From Bacteroidota bacterium (lineage in GTDB: Bacteria > Bacteroidota > Bacteroidia > Chitinophagales > Chitinophagaceae), in assembly GCA_018266455.1 (NCBI GenBank), contig JAFEAJ010000026.1, positions 1-64,000 of the forward strand: 64,000 nt of DNA, read 5' to 3'. The notes beneath the pieces are model-generated. The model saw only the letters and a program-made list of their open reading frames with translations. It was not told the origin of the DNA and did not search any database. Position 1 is the first letter of the stretch. Each line of letters begins with the position of its first letter. A program made the translations under genes and the position numbers. This document shows, one piece after another, positions 27,630-36,561 of this stretch.

Positions 27630-27649
27630 TTTTTAGGCTAATCTAAAAA
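27630..27649. promoter_or_regulatory. MntR/DtxR operator candidate
   Basis: An inverted repeat, TTTTTAG (27630-27636), spacer GCTAAT, CTAAAAA (27643-27649), with outer TTTA/TAAA flanks offset by one base. The core TTTAGGCTAATCTAAA resembles known DtxR/MntR boxes (TTAGG-n-CCTAA type). It lies 14 bp before the mntR ATG and about 90 bp from the divergent lipoprotein gene, so it could repress one or both. Confidence 0.65.
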
Positions 27650-27740
27650 ATAAACCTGGAAATTTAAAATTTTGTTTATCCGCATTACCTTGTTATCTGT
27701 ATTTTTAACAGTTGAAAGGGTTTGGTCAATGGTGCCAGGT

Positions 27741-28715
27741 ATGAAGAAATACATATTCTTGATGTTATTGCCAGCTGCCTTAGTATGCTGCAAAGGCAAA
27801 AGGGTTTCATTGTCTGGGGACAAAACAGTAAATGCGGATGATTTTATGGAATCATTCGAAGAGGTGCGTGCGCCTTACCAGGTCAGTGACAGCATATTCG
27901 GTAACCAGGAAAATGATTCTAACCTGATCAGTTACAAAATATTTACGCAGTTTGTGCCGGATACGGTGATCACTAAACATTACCCCAAAGGAATAAAACC
28001 AAAGTTGTATGCGTTGACCAAGCTTAAAGCAGATAAAAAACAGGACTATCTTTTTTGTATGGCAGAGAGCAGTACGAAAGAGGTCCTTTACCTGTTGTGT
28101 TTTGACAAATCGAATAAGTTTATTGCTTCAAAAGTTTTGTTTGCTTATGACAGGCATGTTAACAGTTTTGCCAATATTGATAGCCGGTATACGATAACAG
28201 TCACTCGCCAGCATAAATCTCCCGAAGGAAATTTATTGTACTCCAAAGACGCTTACATGCTGAATGATGCCGGTAGTTTTGTGCTTATCCTTACCGAATC
28301 GAACGATGCAGCATCCAGGCCTGGAGAGATCGTCAATCCCATTGATACGTTGCCGCACAAACATAAATTCTCTGGCGATTATGTGATCGACAAAAAAAAT
28401 TTTATTTCAGTCAGAGATGGAAAGAATGCTTCTGTTTTTTTGTTTTTTGTTCATTTTGAAAAGGATGGCAGCACCTGTAACGGGGAACTGAAAGGCCAGG
28501 CAAAATTCAATTCAGCCACAGGCGCACAATACCATGGCAACCTGGACCCGTGTGTTATTAATTTTTCTTTCTCAACCAATAAGGTTACCATCAAAGAAGT
28601 AGAGGGGTGTGGCAACCATCGGGACATAAAATGTTTTTTTGACGGGACATTTATTAAAAAGAAAGAGCCAAAACCAAAAACGCCACCGGGCAAAAAGAAG
28701 ACAGGGAGAAAATGA
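27741..28715 (+). CDS. Hypothetical lipoprotein
   Basis: 324 residues from ATG 27741, chosen because it starts a lipoprotein signal (MKKYIFLMLLPAALVCC, cysteines 16-17). The mature part begins with KGKRVSLSGDKTVNADDFME and continues as mixed beta-rich sequence. The C-terminus is a basic, proline-rich tail (KKKEPKPKTPPGKKKTGRK), which may interact with peptidoglycan or other envelope polyanions. No catalytic motif is visible. It diverges from mntR and may share its palindromic operator, which would link it to metal supply, but this is inference. Confidence 0.6.
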   Translation: MKKYIFLMLLPAALVCCKGKRVSLSGDKTVNADDFMESFEEVRAPYQVSDSIFGNQENDSNLISYKIFTQFVPDTVITKHYPKGIKPKLYALTKLKADKKQDYLFCMAESSTKEVLYLLCFDKSNKFIASKVLFAYDRHVNSFANIDSRYTITVTRQHKSPEGNLLYSKDAYMLNDAGSFVLILTESNDAASRPGEIVNPIDTLPHKHKFSGDYVIDKKNFISVRDGKNASVFLFFVHFEKDGSTCNGELKGQAKFNSATGAQYHGNLDPCVINFSFSTNKVTIKEVEGCGNHRDIKCFFDGTFIKKKEPKPKTPPGKKKTGRK

Positions 28716-28911
28716 ATACGGGCATTTCAGTTGGCCTATTTATTTCCTATAGGGCAGGCCCTCTACAAAAGAGCGATTGTTTGTTGCCTATTATTCATGT
28801 TTTGTGAACATTATCGCAAGCCGGCAAAAGCTTTTCAACAATTGATTTTCATTTTTTCCGTTATATTGCGCCCCCAGTACATAACCAATAAAAGAATTAA
28901 AGAATGGGCTT

Positions 28912-30567
28912 ATGAGCTTTATTAACTACACCGTGCCTTATTCAGTAGAAGAGCGTTATTCTAAAAAAATTGCTTATTTTTCAATGGAGTTTGCGGTGCA
29001 CCAGCCGTTGAAGATATATAGCGGCGGCCTTGGTTTTTTAGCAGGCTCGCATTTGCGAAGCGCTTATGAATTGCGTCAAAACCTGGTCGGAGTGGGCATT
29101 TTATGGAAATATGGTTATTATGACCAGGCCCGGAACCAGGACCAGACCCTACAGGTAACCTGGATGGAAAAACAATACAGCTTTCTTGAAGATACAGGCA
29201 TCAAATTTCAGATTGACATACACGATCACCCGGTTTGGGTAAAAGCGTGGTACCTTAACCCGGAGACTTTTAAATCTGCCCCACTTTTTTTGCTGAGCAC
29301 CGATTTGCCCGAGAACGATTATGTGTCACAAACCATTACCCACCGTTTGTATGATGCCAATGTAGCCACTAAAGTGGCTCAGTTCATATTGCTGGGCGTT
29401 GGCGGGGCTAAGCTTATAGATGAACTGAGCTTTAATCCTGATTTGTATCATCTCAATGAAGCGCATGGGCTAAGCGCAGTGTTTTATCTATATAACAAAT
29501 TCAATAAAAATACTGATGAAATAAAAAAGAGGCTTGTATTCACAACGCATACGCCAGAAGAAGCAGGCAATGAGAAACATGATATCTACCTCTGCCATAA
29601 AATGAGCTATTTCTGCGGGCTAAGCGTAGAGGAGGTAAAAAAACTGACTGGCATGGAAGATGATGCATTCAATCACTCGCTTGCCGCATTAAGGTTTGCG
29701 CATATTGCCAACGGCGTTTCAGAGTTGCATGGGCATGTGTCCAGGGCGATGTGGAGCAAGTATAAAGATATTTGCCCGATCATTTCCATCACCAATGCAC
29801 AAAACTGGCAATATTGGGCGGACAAGCAATTGTACAAAAAAATGGAAGAACATGACGACCACTGGTTCGATGACAGAAAAAAATATTTGAAGAAAAGAGC
29901 CTTCGAAATAATTGCAGACCAAACCGGGAAAATTTTTGATCCAAATATATTCACCATTGTATGGGCAAGAAGGTTCGCCGGGTATAAGCGTGCCGACCTG
30001 GTCACGCGTGACATTAAGCGCTTCAACGACCTGATGAGCAACACAAAACATCCTGTGCAAATCATCTGGGCCGGAAAACCTTACCCAATGGATTATCCTG
30101 CGATCAATGAATTTAACCACCTCGTGCATTTGAGCAAATCCTACAAAAATGTTGCAGTGGTAATCGGATATGAGCTTGCTTTGTCAAAGCGCCTGAAACA
30201 GGGAGCAGATTGCTGGCTTAACAACCCCCGTGTTCCGCGTGAAGCTTCGGGCACCAGCGGCATGACGGCAGCTATGAACGGTGCTGTGAATTTTTCAACT
30301 GACGACGGATGGATACCAGAATTCATCAATCATGGCAACAACGGGTTTGTTGTGCCCAAAGCTGACTATGCTAACATGAACACGCAGGAACAGGATCAGT
30401 ATGATCTTGACAAGCTTTATGAAATCCTGCAGGGCCAGATACTTCCATTGTATTATGACAACCGCGACACCTGGCGGCAAGTGACCAAGAACGGTATGCG
30501 CGATGTTCGCTATCGTTTCGATTCAGGAAGGATGGCCGATGAATATTATACTAAAATGTACAAGTAA
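28912..30567 (+). CDS. glgP: Alpha-glucan phosphorylase, short type (GT35)
   Basis: 551 residues, the short bacterial/archaeal form. Phosphorylases of this family release glucose-1-phosphate from glycogen or maltodextrin. IAYFSMEFAVHQPLKIYSGG, HLNEAHGL, TTHTPEEAGNEKHD and ARRFAGYKRADL all match the family. The usual PLP-anchoring sequence is EASGT-x-x-M-K; here it is EASGTSGMTAAMNG, with threonine (T452, codon ACG 30265-30267) where lysine is expected. Either this subfamily has lost PLP chemistry, uses another lysine, or the base is wrong. The gene stands apart from glgA-glgC and from malQ. Confidence 0.85.
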   Translation: MSFINYTVPYSVEERYSKKIAYFSMEFAVHQPLKIYSGGLGFLAGSHLRSAYELRQNLVGVGILWKYGYYDQARNQDQTLQVTWMEKQYSFLEDTGIKFQIDIHDHPVWVKAWYLNPETFKSAPLFLLSTDLPENDYVSQTITHRLYDANVATKVAQFILLGVGGAKLIDELSFNPDLYHLNEAHGLSAVFYLYNKFNKNTDEIKKRLVFTTHTPEEAGNEKHDIYLCHKMSYFCGLSVEEVKKLTGMEDDAFNHSLAALRFAHIANGVSELHGHVSRAMWSKYKDICPIISITNAQNWQYWADKQLYKKMEEHDDHWFDDRKKYLKKRAFEIIADQTGKIFDPNIFTIVWARRFAGYKRADLVTRDIKRFNDLMSNTKHPVQIIWAGKPYPMDYPAINEFNHLVHLSKSYKNVAVVIGYELALSKRLKQGADCWLNNPRVPREASGTSGMTAAMNGAVNFSTDDGWIPEFINHGNNGFVVPKADYANMNTQEQDQYDLDKLYEILQGQILPLYYDNRDTWRQVTKNGMRDVRYRFDSGRMADEYYTKMYK

Positions 30568-30677
30568 TACTACTGCCCCTTTTGAGTTCTGTGTGCTTCA
30601 TAGGCATGAGCTAATGCTGAAAGCCTTTCTTGATCAAGCTGTCATGAGTGTTTAATCATAGCCCCCGCAATTTTACC

Positions 30678-31112
30678 TTAACTAACGGTCAGCGTGTTGT
30701 TAGCAACAGTTACTGTATAAGATGGCAATGGCGCTGCCGCAGGGCCATGAGTTACTTTTCCCGTTACGTCGTACCCGCTTCCATGGCAAGGGCATTTAAA
30801 AGACTCAGATGATTGGTCGTAATTTACAGTGCAGCCCATGTGCGTACAAATAAGGCTTAGCGCAACGAACGATGAAGCTACATTGTCATTTGCAATCCTG
30901 ATCACGATAACCGACCCGTTTATTTTAGCGCTGCCGATAGCCTGAAGTTCCGAATTAAGATCGGCAGAAATCAATGTTCCACTATTGTTCCCGCCACCAT
31001 TATTATTCCCGGATGGAGTGCTGTTTGATTTAGAGCAGGCTGCTACTAAACTCCCAGCGCACACGAACACGGATACCTGTCCAACGCTCGTCAAAAAATC
31101 TCTGCGTTCCAT
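30678..31112 (-). CDS. Rieske [2Fe-2S] protein with Tat-like signal
   Basis: 144 residues. The N-terminus has MERRDFLTSVG, a twin-arginine-like motif, then a hydrophobic stretch and a possible lipobox (VAAC, C26), so the folded protein is probably exported and membrane-anchored. A low-complexity Asn/Gly linker (residues 35-45) follows. The cluster ligands are C89-x-H91 and C107/H110 (in CTHMGC and CPCHGSG), with C94 and C109 as the disulfide pair. It may carry electrons in the periplasm, but no cytochrome b or oxygenase partner is adjacent. Confidence 0.9.
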   Translation of the reverse strand: MERRDFLTSVGQVSVFVCAGSLVAACSKSNSTPSGNNNGGGNNSGTLISADLNSELQAIGSAKINGSVIVIRIANDNVASSFVALSLICTHMGCTVNYDQSSESFKCPCHGSGYDVTGKVTHGPAAAPLPSYTVTVANNTLTVS

Positions 31113-31219
31113 GATTTGATTTTAGATGATTAAAGAATGATTTTATTATTTCAGCCAGGGCAATAGTTTACAATCCCGGAAAACCTATTTTCGAAAAAAA
31201 ATGCGAAAGATTTAAGATC

Positions 31220-32542
31220 TCAATTTATTCTTTTGATAATGCCAGCGTAGAGGCCTGTGCTATTTAGTGACAATTTTCCCAGCCCAATGCCGGAAACCGG
31301 TAATTTAAGATAAGGCCCTGCCCTCCACAAAAATGCCCGCCCTAAATTGTGCTCATATCCAACACTTATATTGAAGACCGAAAACCAATTGATTGATGAA
31401 TTGTGGTACGTGTACCCTTTTTCGCCATAAGCACCGTTATATTCATAATTGTAGTCATAATATTCTTTGGTCATGAAATAAGAAGACATGCCGGCTATCG
31501 CAAACCACTCACTTTTTTTATGCAGAAGAAAATTATACCTCAGGTTAACCGGGACATCAACCATATTGCAATTGCCGTTCACTGACAAAACATTTACATA
31601 CTGCAAAGAGGAAATGGATCTTTTATCAAAATACCTGCCATTGGAATAATAATATTTTTTTTCAAATACCGCTCCCGCTTCAATGTTTAATTTTTTATTG
31701 ATATGATATCCTAACAATAACCCAACACCATAACCTGCGTTGCTGGTTCTTTGCGATTTTACAAAACTAAAATCGAAGCCCAGGTTGGTTCCCAGGTAGA
31801 AAAAAGAGCCTTTTTTAAAGTTTGTGCCGGTATTATCATTCCCAGTAACAGTTTTATTGGTTTTTATCTTTGCTAATTGCGCCTGCTTCATATTTGAAAA
31901 TAAGGCTTCGCTGATGGCGCCTGGACAATTCTGATTCACGCTGGCCAATTTTCCTGTAAATATTTTTGAGCTATTGATATCGTTGCTTTCATAATTACTC
32001 CGATTGCTTATTTCTTCGGTTACATGCACGTTGCCTGTTTTATTGTTAGCGGCTGTTAGGCCCGGCAGCCCTTTGGTATTTATAAGGATTGCATTATCTC
32101 CCGGCTGTGCAGTTCCATTGCCTGCACTTTTTCTTTCCAGGAATTTTGTAGGCCTGCCTGTAAAAAGCGATAAACTGGTTTTGTTTAAATGATTTCCACT
32201 ATCAGCAATTGGTTGGCTTTTTTTATTGTTTTGGCCGACAACAATTCCAGGCACTTCCCTTTTTGGCGAAACTGATGTTTTGTCTTTGTAATTCCTGTTT
32301 GGGTTATGGCTGTTGTAAATTTCCTTGCTGTATGAGACGTTGGTTTTATCTTGGAAAAGCGAATAACCGATTATGCACGCAAAGGGCAGCACCAGTAGCC
32401 ACAAAAAAAGGAACCTGCGCTTTTTCTTTTTATTGCCTGTAACAGCAGTACTGTCGATGGCAGCCTGAACACTTTCCCAGTTAGACGCTTTTTTTGTATC
32501 TAAATGATAGTTTTCCGCAGCTTTGCGAAACAGATCATCCAT
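31220..32542 (-). CDS. Inner-membrane-anchored protein with C-terminal beta-barrel domain
   Basis: 440 residues from ATG 32540-32542 (MDDLFRKAAENYHL). The first 43 residues are cytosolic in character, residues 44-64 are a membrane helix after a KKKKRR stop signal, and a long Ser/Asn-rich linker follows. The last 190 or so residues alternate amphipathic strands (FFYLGTNLGFDFSF, YGVGLLLGYHI), like PorT-type outer-membrane barrels. The architecture recurs in Bacteroidota beside ECF sigma factors, and here the sigma gene ends 11 bp upstream. It may span the envelope or act as a sensor; the function is not established. Confidence 0.75.
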   Translation of the reverse strand: MDDLFRKAAENYHLDTKKASNWESVQAAIDSTAVTGNKKKKRRFLFLWLLVLPFACIIGYSLFQDKTNVSYSKEIYNSHNPNRNYKDKTSVSPKREVPGIVVGQNNKKSQPIADSGNHLNKTSLSLFTGRPTKFLERKSAGNGTAQPGDNAILINTKGLPGLTAANNKTGNVHVTEEISNRSNYESNDINSSKIFTGKLASVNQNCPGAISEALFSNMKQAQLAKIKTNKTVTGNDNTGTNFKKGSFFYLGTNLGFDFSFVKSQRTSNAGYGVGLLLGYHINKKLNIEAGAVFEKKYYYSNGRYFDKRSISSLQYVNVLSVNGNCNMVDVPVNLRYNFLLHKKSEWFAIAGMSSYFMTKEYYDYNYEYNGAYGEKGYTYHNSSINWFSVFNISVGYEHNLGRAFLWRAGPYLKLPVSGIGLGKLSLNSTGLYAGIIKRIN

Positions 32543-32553
32543 ATTGCTATCTT

Positions 32554-33129
32554 TCAGGTAAAACATAACACATTTTCTTTGTCGTCTTTGATCAAATGTT
32601 TTTGAAGGAATGCCCTTGCTTTTGCAAGATTTGATTTTGAAGTGCCTATTGAAATCCCCAGCAATCCGGCAATTTCATGATGGGCATAACCGTCAATGAC
32701 ATGTAAATTAAAAACCGCTCTGTAGGCAGGGCTCAGCCTTTTTATAAGTTCAATCAGTTCTTTATACAGCAATTTGTTATCTGCATTATCAGTAGGCAAT
32801 GAATCCTGCCATGCTGCTTCCTGCAGCGGTTTGTGTTTCCAGTCAGGCAGCTCCATGTGCATGTAATCAATGGAAGTATTTATGACTATCCGTTTTACCC
32901 ATCCCAATAAAAGCCGTTCAATATTTGCAGGGTCTCTTATTTCAAACTTCCACACATTCTTAAATATTTTTACGAAAGAATCATTTGCAGCTTCCGCTGC
33001 GGACTCATAAGTATTTAAATACCGGAAAGATATTTTCAGGACAAACCCCAGGTATTTGTCATAAAATTCTTTTTGGCATTTTGCGTCATCCTTTGCACAG
33101 CCCTGTAATAATTGCAGCAGGTGTTCCAA
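32554..33129 (-). CDS. ECF-type RNA polymerase sigma factor
   Basis: 191 residues. Region 2 (YLNTYESAAEAANDSFVKIF) binds core polymerase and the -10 element; region 4 has the helix-turn-helix GYAHHEIAGLLGISIGTSKS followed by NLAKARAFLQKHL. It lacks regions 1 and 3, as ECF sigmas do. No FecR-type anti-sigma gene is adjacent; instead it is paired with an inner-membrane/barrel protein that may be its regulator or target. Probable role: directing expression of envelope genes in response to an unknown signal. Confidence 0.92.
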   Translation of the reverse strand: MEHLLQLLQGCAKDDAKCQKEFYDKYLGFVLKISFRYLNTYESAAEAANDSFVKIFKNVWKFEIRDPANIERLLLGWVKRIVINTSIDYMHMELPDWKHKPLQEAAWQDSLPTDNADNKLLYKELIELIKRLSPAYRAVFNLHVIDGYAHHEIAGLLGISIGTSKSNLAKARAFLQKHLIKDDKENVLCFT

Positions 33130-33244
33130 TGTTAACCGTATTCTTATAATACAAACTGGTTTTTATAAAGAAGGGTTGCTTTTTGTTTTGCCAGAAAGGG
33201 AAATTGTAAAAGATTTTCCTGGTAAAAAGGCAGGGGAATAAAAA

Positions 33245-33267
33245 AAGCCGGTTTAGTTCACCGGCTT
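33245..33267 (-). terminator. Intrinsic terminator after the FKBP gene
   Basis: Arms AAGCCGGT (33245-33252) and ACCGGCTT (33260-33267) with a seven-base loop; on the minus strand the stem runs into a T tract. It starts 20 bp beyond the stop of the peptidyl-prolyl isomerase gene. Confidence 0.85.
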
Positions 33268-33286
33268 CAATTTTGTGAGCACATTT

Positions 33287-33997
33287 TTATTTTACTATTT
33301 CAAGCAATTCAACTTCAAATATCAATGTAGATCCCGGCTGTATGGGCCCGCTGCCCTGATCGCCATAACCCAGGTCAGACGGCACGAACAACCTCCACTT
33401 ACTGCCAACCGGCATTAGCTGAAGCGCTTCCGTCCAACCTTTGATCACGTTGGACACATTAAAATCAATAGGGCCTCCATGCCTTTCTGACCCATCAAAC
33501 TCAACTCCGTCAATAAATGTTCCCCTGTAATTGCATTTTACTTTGTCAGTCGCTACCGGCTTTGGGCCATTGCCTTCCTGTAAAACCTGGTATTGCAATC
33601 CACTGGGCAAACTAACTATCCCTGTTTTTGTTTTGTTTTCAGCCAAAAAAGATTCACCTATTTTTTTATTGGGCTCCGCTTTTGCCTCTTTTTGTTTTTG
33701 TATGAAACTGATGAGACAGGTATTTGCCTGCTGGTCATTCAATAATAATCTCCCATTTTTCAGTACGTCCTTAATGGCTTTGGAAACCACTGCCGTGTTC
33801 ACATTGGTTATTCCCTGTTCTTTATAAAATCCGGCAACGCTCATGCCAATTGCATAACTGAGCGAGTCGTATTCGTTATTGAGCACCGGTGCAGCCTGCA
33901 TTGTTGTTTTGGTGCGGGCGCTTGCAGGCTTCTTTTTGGTTTGCGCAAAAGAGGCAAAGGTTATCATCACAAATACAATCAGGAGGTTTACTTTCAT
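33287..33997 (-). CDS. FKBP-type peptidyl-prolyl cis-trans isomerase, exported
   Basis: 236 residues from ATG 33995-33997, chosen for its signal peptide (MKVNLLIVFVMITFASFAQ). The segment after it (YDSLSYAIGMSVAGFYKEQG) is the FkpA/Mip-type N-terminal dimerisation domain. The C-terminal FKBP domain carries VKCNYRGTFIDGVEFDGS, VIKGWTEALQLMPVGSKW and the closing GSTLIFEVELLEI, with the usual active-site aromatic residues. It should assist folding of periplasmic or outer-membrane proteins. Monocistronic with a strong terminator. Confidence 0.93.
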   Translation of the reverse strand: MKVNLLIVFVMITFASFAQTKKKPASARTKTTMQAAPVLNNEYDSLSYAIGMSVAGFYKEQGITNVNTAVVSKAIKDVLKNGRLLLNDQQANTCLISFIQKQKEAKAEPNKKIGESFLAENKTKTGIVSLPSGLQYQVLQEGNGPKPVATDKVKCNYRGTFIDGVEFDGSERHGGPIDFNVSNVIKGWTEALQLMPVGSKWRLFVPSDLGYGDQGSGPIQPGSTLIFEVELLEIVK

Positions 33998-34083
33998 AAT
34001 TTTCTTTTTAAAGCCAAAATTATTACAAATGCAGATATATAGTAATTTCATTCCCGATTAAACAGTTTATTTATTCTTTTATT

Positions 34084-34524
34084 ATGGATGAATATATAAA
34101 ACCGATTGAAATCCGTTGGGCCGACCTTGACCCGAATTTTCACCTCCGCCATTCAGTATATTATGATTTCGGCGCTTATTGCCGCATCAGTTTTCTTGAA
34201 GAAAAGGGCCTTTCAAATAAAGCGATGCATCAGTTGCAAATCGGGCCAATCCTGTTCAGGGAAGAAGCTGTTTTCAGGAAAGAGGCTAGGCTGGGCGATA
34301 GACTGCAGATCAATTTGACACTGCTGAAAGCCAAAAAAGATTTTTCAAGATGGAGCATTAGGCACCAGATCATTAAAAACGAAAATGTGATTGCTGCTTT
34401 GATCACTGTTGACGGGGCCTGGATAAATACTTTGCAGAGAAGGCTTGCAACTCCCGAAAAAATTGTGGCAGATGTTTTTAACGCTATGCCAATGGACAAG
34501 GATTTTGAATGGTATGGTTTGTGA
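34084..34524 (+). CDS. Acyl-CoA thioesterase, hotdog fold
   Basis: 146 residues, single hotdog domain of the 4-hydroxybenzoyl-CoA thioesterase group. IRWADLDPNFHLRHSVYYDF (about residues 9-28) has the conserved D-x-x-x-H-x-x-x-x-x-Y pattern with the catalytic aspartate. It hydrolyses an acyl-CoA or acyl-ACP thioester in the cytosol; chain preference is unknown. It is divergent from the FKBP gene, with an 86 bp shared promoter region. Confidence 0.85.
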   Translation: MDEYIKPIEIRWADLDPNFHLRHSVYYDFGAYCRISFLEEKGLSNKAMHQLQIGPILFREEAVFRKEARLGDRLQINLTLLKAKKDFSRWSIRHQIIKNENVIAALITVDGAWINTLQRRLATPEKIVADVFNAMPMDKDFEWYGL

Positions 34525-34665
34525 ACAAGGGATAACAAATAATTTGCACCTATTATCTATTGGGCTTTTCGATAACCTCTTCATTTCTTATTCGCTTGCA
34601 CGTCCAAAATAAGATGGCTTTAAATTCGTTTCTATTCATGAAATTTGTGTTTTAACATCAGTGAT

Positions 34666-35400
34666 ATGAAAAAATTTTTTTTATTGTTGACCGTGTCCAT
34701 AAGCCTCTTGCTGTCTTCTAATGCACAAAGTTCATTATTTGATAAAGCAAAAAAAGCAGTAAGCGGCGGAAACCAGGGTGCAGGCTCTGGCTTAAGCAAT
34801 GACGAAATTATTAATGGCCTTAAAGAGGCGCTTTCCTTAGGCGCTCAGAAAAGCGCTGGCAGGCTTTCTGTTGTTGACGGGTTTTTCAAAGATGCTGTAG
34901 TGAAAATTTTATTGCCCCCGGAAGCTCAAAAAGTAGAAAGGGCCCTAAGGAACATTGGTATGGGCAATTTGGTGGATGACGCTATATTAAGAATGAACCG
35001 CGCCGCGGAAGATGCATCAAAATCGGCAGCGCCTATTTTTGTGAATGCAGTGAAAAAGATGAGCGTCAGCGATGCACTTGGCATTTTGCGCGGGCCCGAC
35101 ACCGCTGCCACTTCTTATTTGAAAAAAACAACTGCAGCACAGCTCACGGCATCTTTTAAGCCGGTTATTGACAGCTCGCTCCAAAAAACAGATGCCACCA
35201 AATACTGGAAGACCGTGTTCCAAACCTATAACGAGCTTCCTACCACATTCAAAAAAGTAGACCCAGACCTTTCGTCTTATGTTACACAAAAAGCTTTATC
35301 AGGTATTTTTTATTATGTAGCCCAGGAAGAGGTCAAAATACGAAAAGACCCAGCAGCGCAGGTAACCGACCTGCTGAAGAAAGTATTTGGGGGAAAATAA
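34666..35400 (+). CDS. DUF4197 family exported protein
   Basis: 244 residues from ATG 34666, which begins a signal peptide (MKKFFLLLTVSISLLLSSNA). The mature protein is mainly helical and matches DUF4197 in pattern: LSNDEIINGLKEALSLGAQK near the start, the LPPEAQKVERALRNIGMG segment and the FKPVIDSSLQKTDATKYWK segment. The family is periplasmic and uncharacterised. The gene is followed by a long non-coding stretch. Confidence 0.85.
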   Translation: MKKFFLLLTVSISLLLSSNAQSSLFDKAKKAVSGGNQGAGSGLSNDEIINGLKEALSLGAQKSAGRLSVVDGFFKDAVVKILLPPEAQKVERALRNIGMGNLVDDAILRMNRAAEDASKSAAPIFVNAVKKMSVSDALGILRGPDTAATSYLKKTTAAQLTASFKPVIDSSLQKTDATKYWKTVFQTYNELPTTFKKVDPDLSSYVTQKALSGIFYYVAQEEVKIRKDPAAQVTDLLKKVFGGK

Positions 35401-35862
35401 TGCTTTGAAAGTACTTCAAAAACTTCGGCTGAATTTCCCTGAGCTTTTTATTCTGGAAGCCTGCCTGTTAACGCTGCAAAAAAATGCAGCCCATTATTGT
35501 TGGTGCCGCACCTGCTGTTAATCAAATTCAAAATCACTCTTATGCTTTATTGACCAACTGCACTTTTTATGTGGCGCAGTTTACAAATTGTAATGGCTTC
35601 TGGCAAAAGAAGCCAATAATTTGTTGTGTAGGGCAGGCAAACATTTGGGTTGCTTTTCAATAAAGTACAGTGTGGTATTGGGTTTTAGCCCCCCCCTTTT
35701 TTTTAAATAAGACCGTCGGCAATATCGCAAAACAATAGTTGATGCAATGTTGCCGGCCAATGCTCACAAAAAAATCAAACTAAATCTGTTTTGAAACCTG
35801 TGATGTGTTATTTTTGTGTCTATCAACACATTGGTCTTCACACGCAATAACCAAAACGCATT
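35401..35862. other. Intergenic region upstream of sdhC with hairpins and a homopolymer tract
   Basis: 462 bp without a gene. It contains two hairpins: GCTGCA/TGCAGC (35473-35490) and TGGCTTCT/AGAAGCCA (35594-35615). Either may end the DUF4197 transcript, though T tails are weak. A run of eight C followed by eight T spans 35689-35704, about 105 bp before a -7-like element. Confidence 0.5.
35809..35816 (+). promoter_or_regulatory. Promoter -7 element for sdhC
   Basis: TATTTTTG fits the Bacteroidota -7 consensus TAnnTTTG and lies 46 bp before the sdhC ATG. A TTTG lies upstream, but with a spacer of about 15 bp, shorter than usual, so the -33 assignment is unsure. Confidence 0.5.
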
Positions 35863-36561
35863 ATGAAATGGTCTGAGTTTTTTACTTCTTCTGTAGGCAA
35901 AAAATTTGTCATGGGCATGACAGGCCTGTTCCTTATCGCTTTTCTGATAGTGCATGTTGGTGTTAATGCCTGCATATTTGCCACAATCTTCAACCCTGAT
36001 GATAATGGAGAAATGTTCAATAAAGCAGCTCATTTTATGGGAGCAACGGTAGTGATCAGGATTCTTGAACTTGGGCTTTTTGCAGGTTTTTTTATACATA
36101 TTATCCAGGGGCTCTTGCTCGAGTTCCAAAACAGGCGCAAACGCGGGGTCGCTTACCAGGTGAGCATGGGCAATAGGGGCAGCAAATGGTATTCGCGTTC
36201 CATGGGCCTGCTTGGCACAATTATTCTCCTATTCCTGATTATTCATTGGAAACAATTTTGGGTGCCTTCCCGTTTCACGGGCGTAGAAGAAACCATTATC
36301 GATGGCAAACCTGTTCATGACCTCTTCAGCCTTATGAAGAGCACATTTTCTGCATTGTGGGTGGTGTTATTGTATGTAGTTGCGTGCATATCGCTTGCGT
36401 ACCATTTGTTGCATGGTTTTCAAAGTGCGTTCCGTTCAATTGGGCTGCATAACACAAAGTACCTGAAAATGGCCAATGCGGTTGGAGTGGCATTTTCTAT
36501 TATTGTTCCGTTGTTGTTTGCTCTGATGCCGGTTTCGATGTATTTGCACTGGGTACAGTAA
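35863..36561 (+). CDS. sdhC: Succinate dehydrogenase cytochrome b subunit
   Basis: 232 residues with five predicted membrane helices, the single-subunit anchor type of Bacteroidota complex II. SSVGKKFVMGMTGLFLIAFL opens the first helix; histidines in LIVHVGVN, HFMGATVV, IHIIQGL and YHLLHGF are the probable ligands for two b hemes. It anchors the flavoprotein and iron-sulfur subunits and passes electrons to menaquinone. sdhA follows after 225 bp; no separate sdhD is needed in this type. Confidence 0.93.
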   Translation: MKWSEFFTSSVGKKFVMGMTGLFLIAFLIVHVGVNACIFATIFNPDDNGEMFNKAAHFMGATVVIRILELGLFAGFFIHIIQGLLLEFQNRRKRGVAYQVSMGNRGSKWYSRSMGLLGTIILLFLIIHWKQFWVPSRFTGVEETIIDGKPVHDLFSLMKSTFSALWVVLLYVVACISLAYHLLHGFQSAFRSIGLHNTKYLKMANAVGVAFSIIVPLLFALMPVSMYLHWVQ

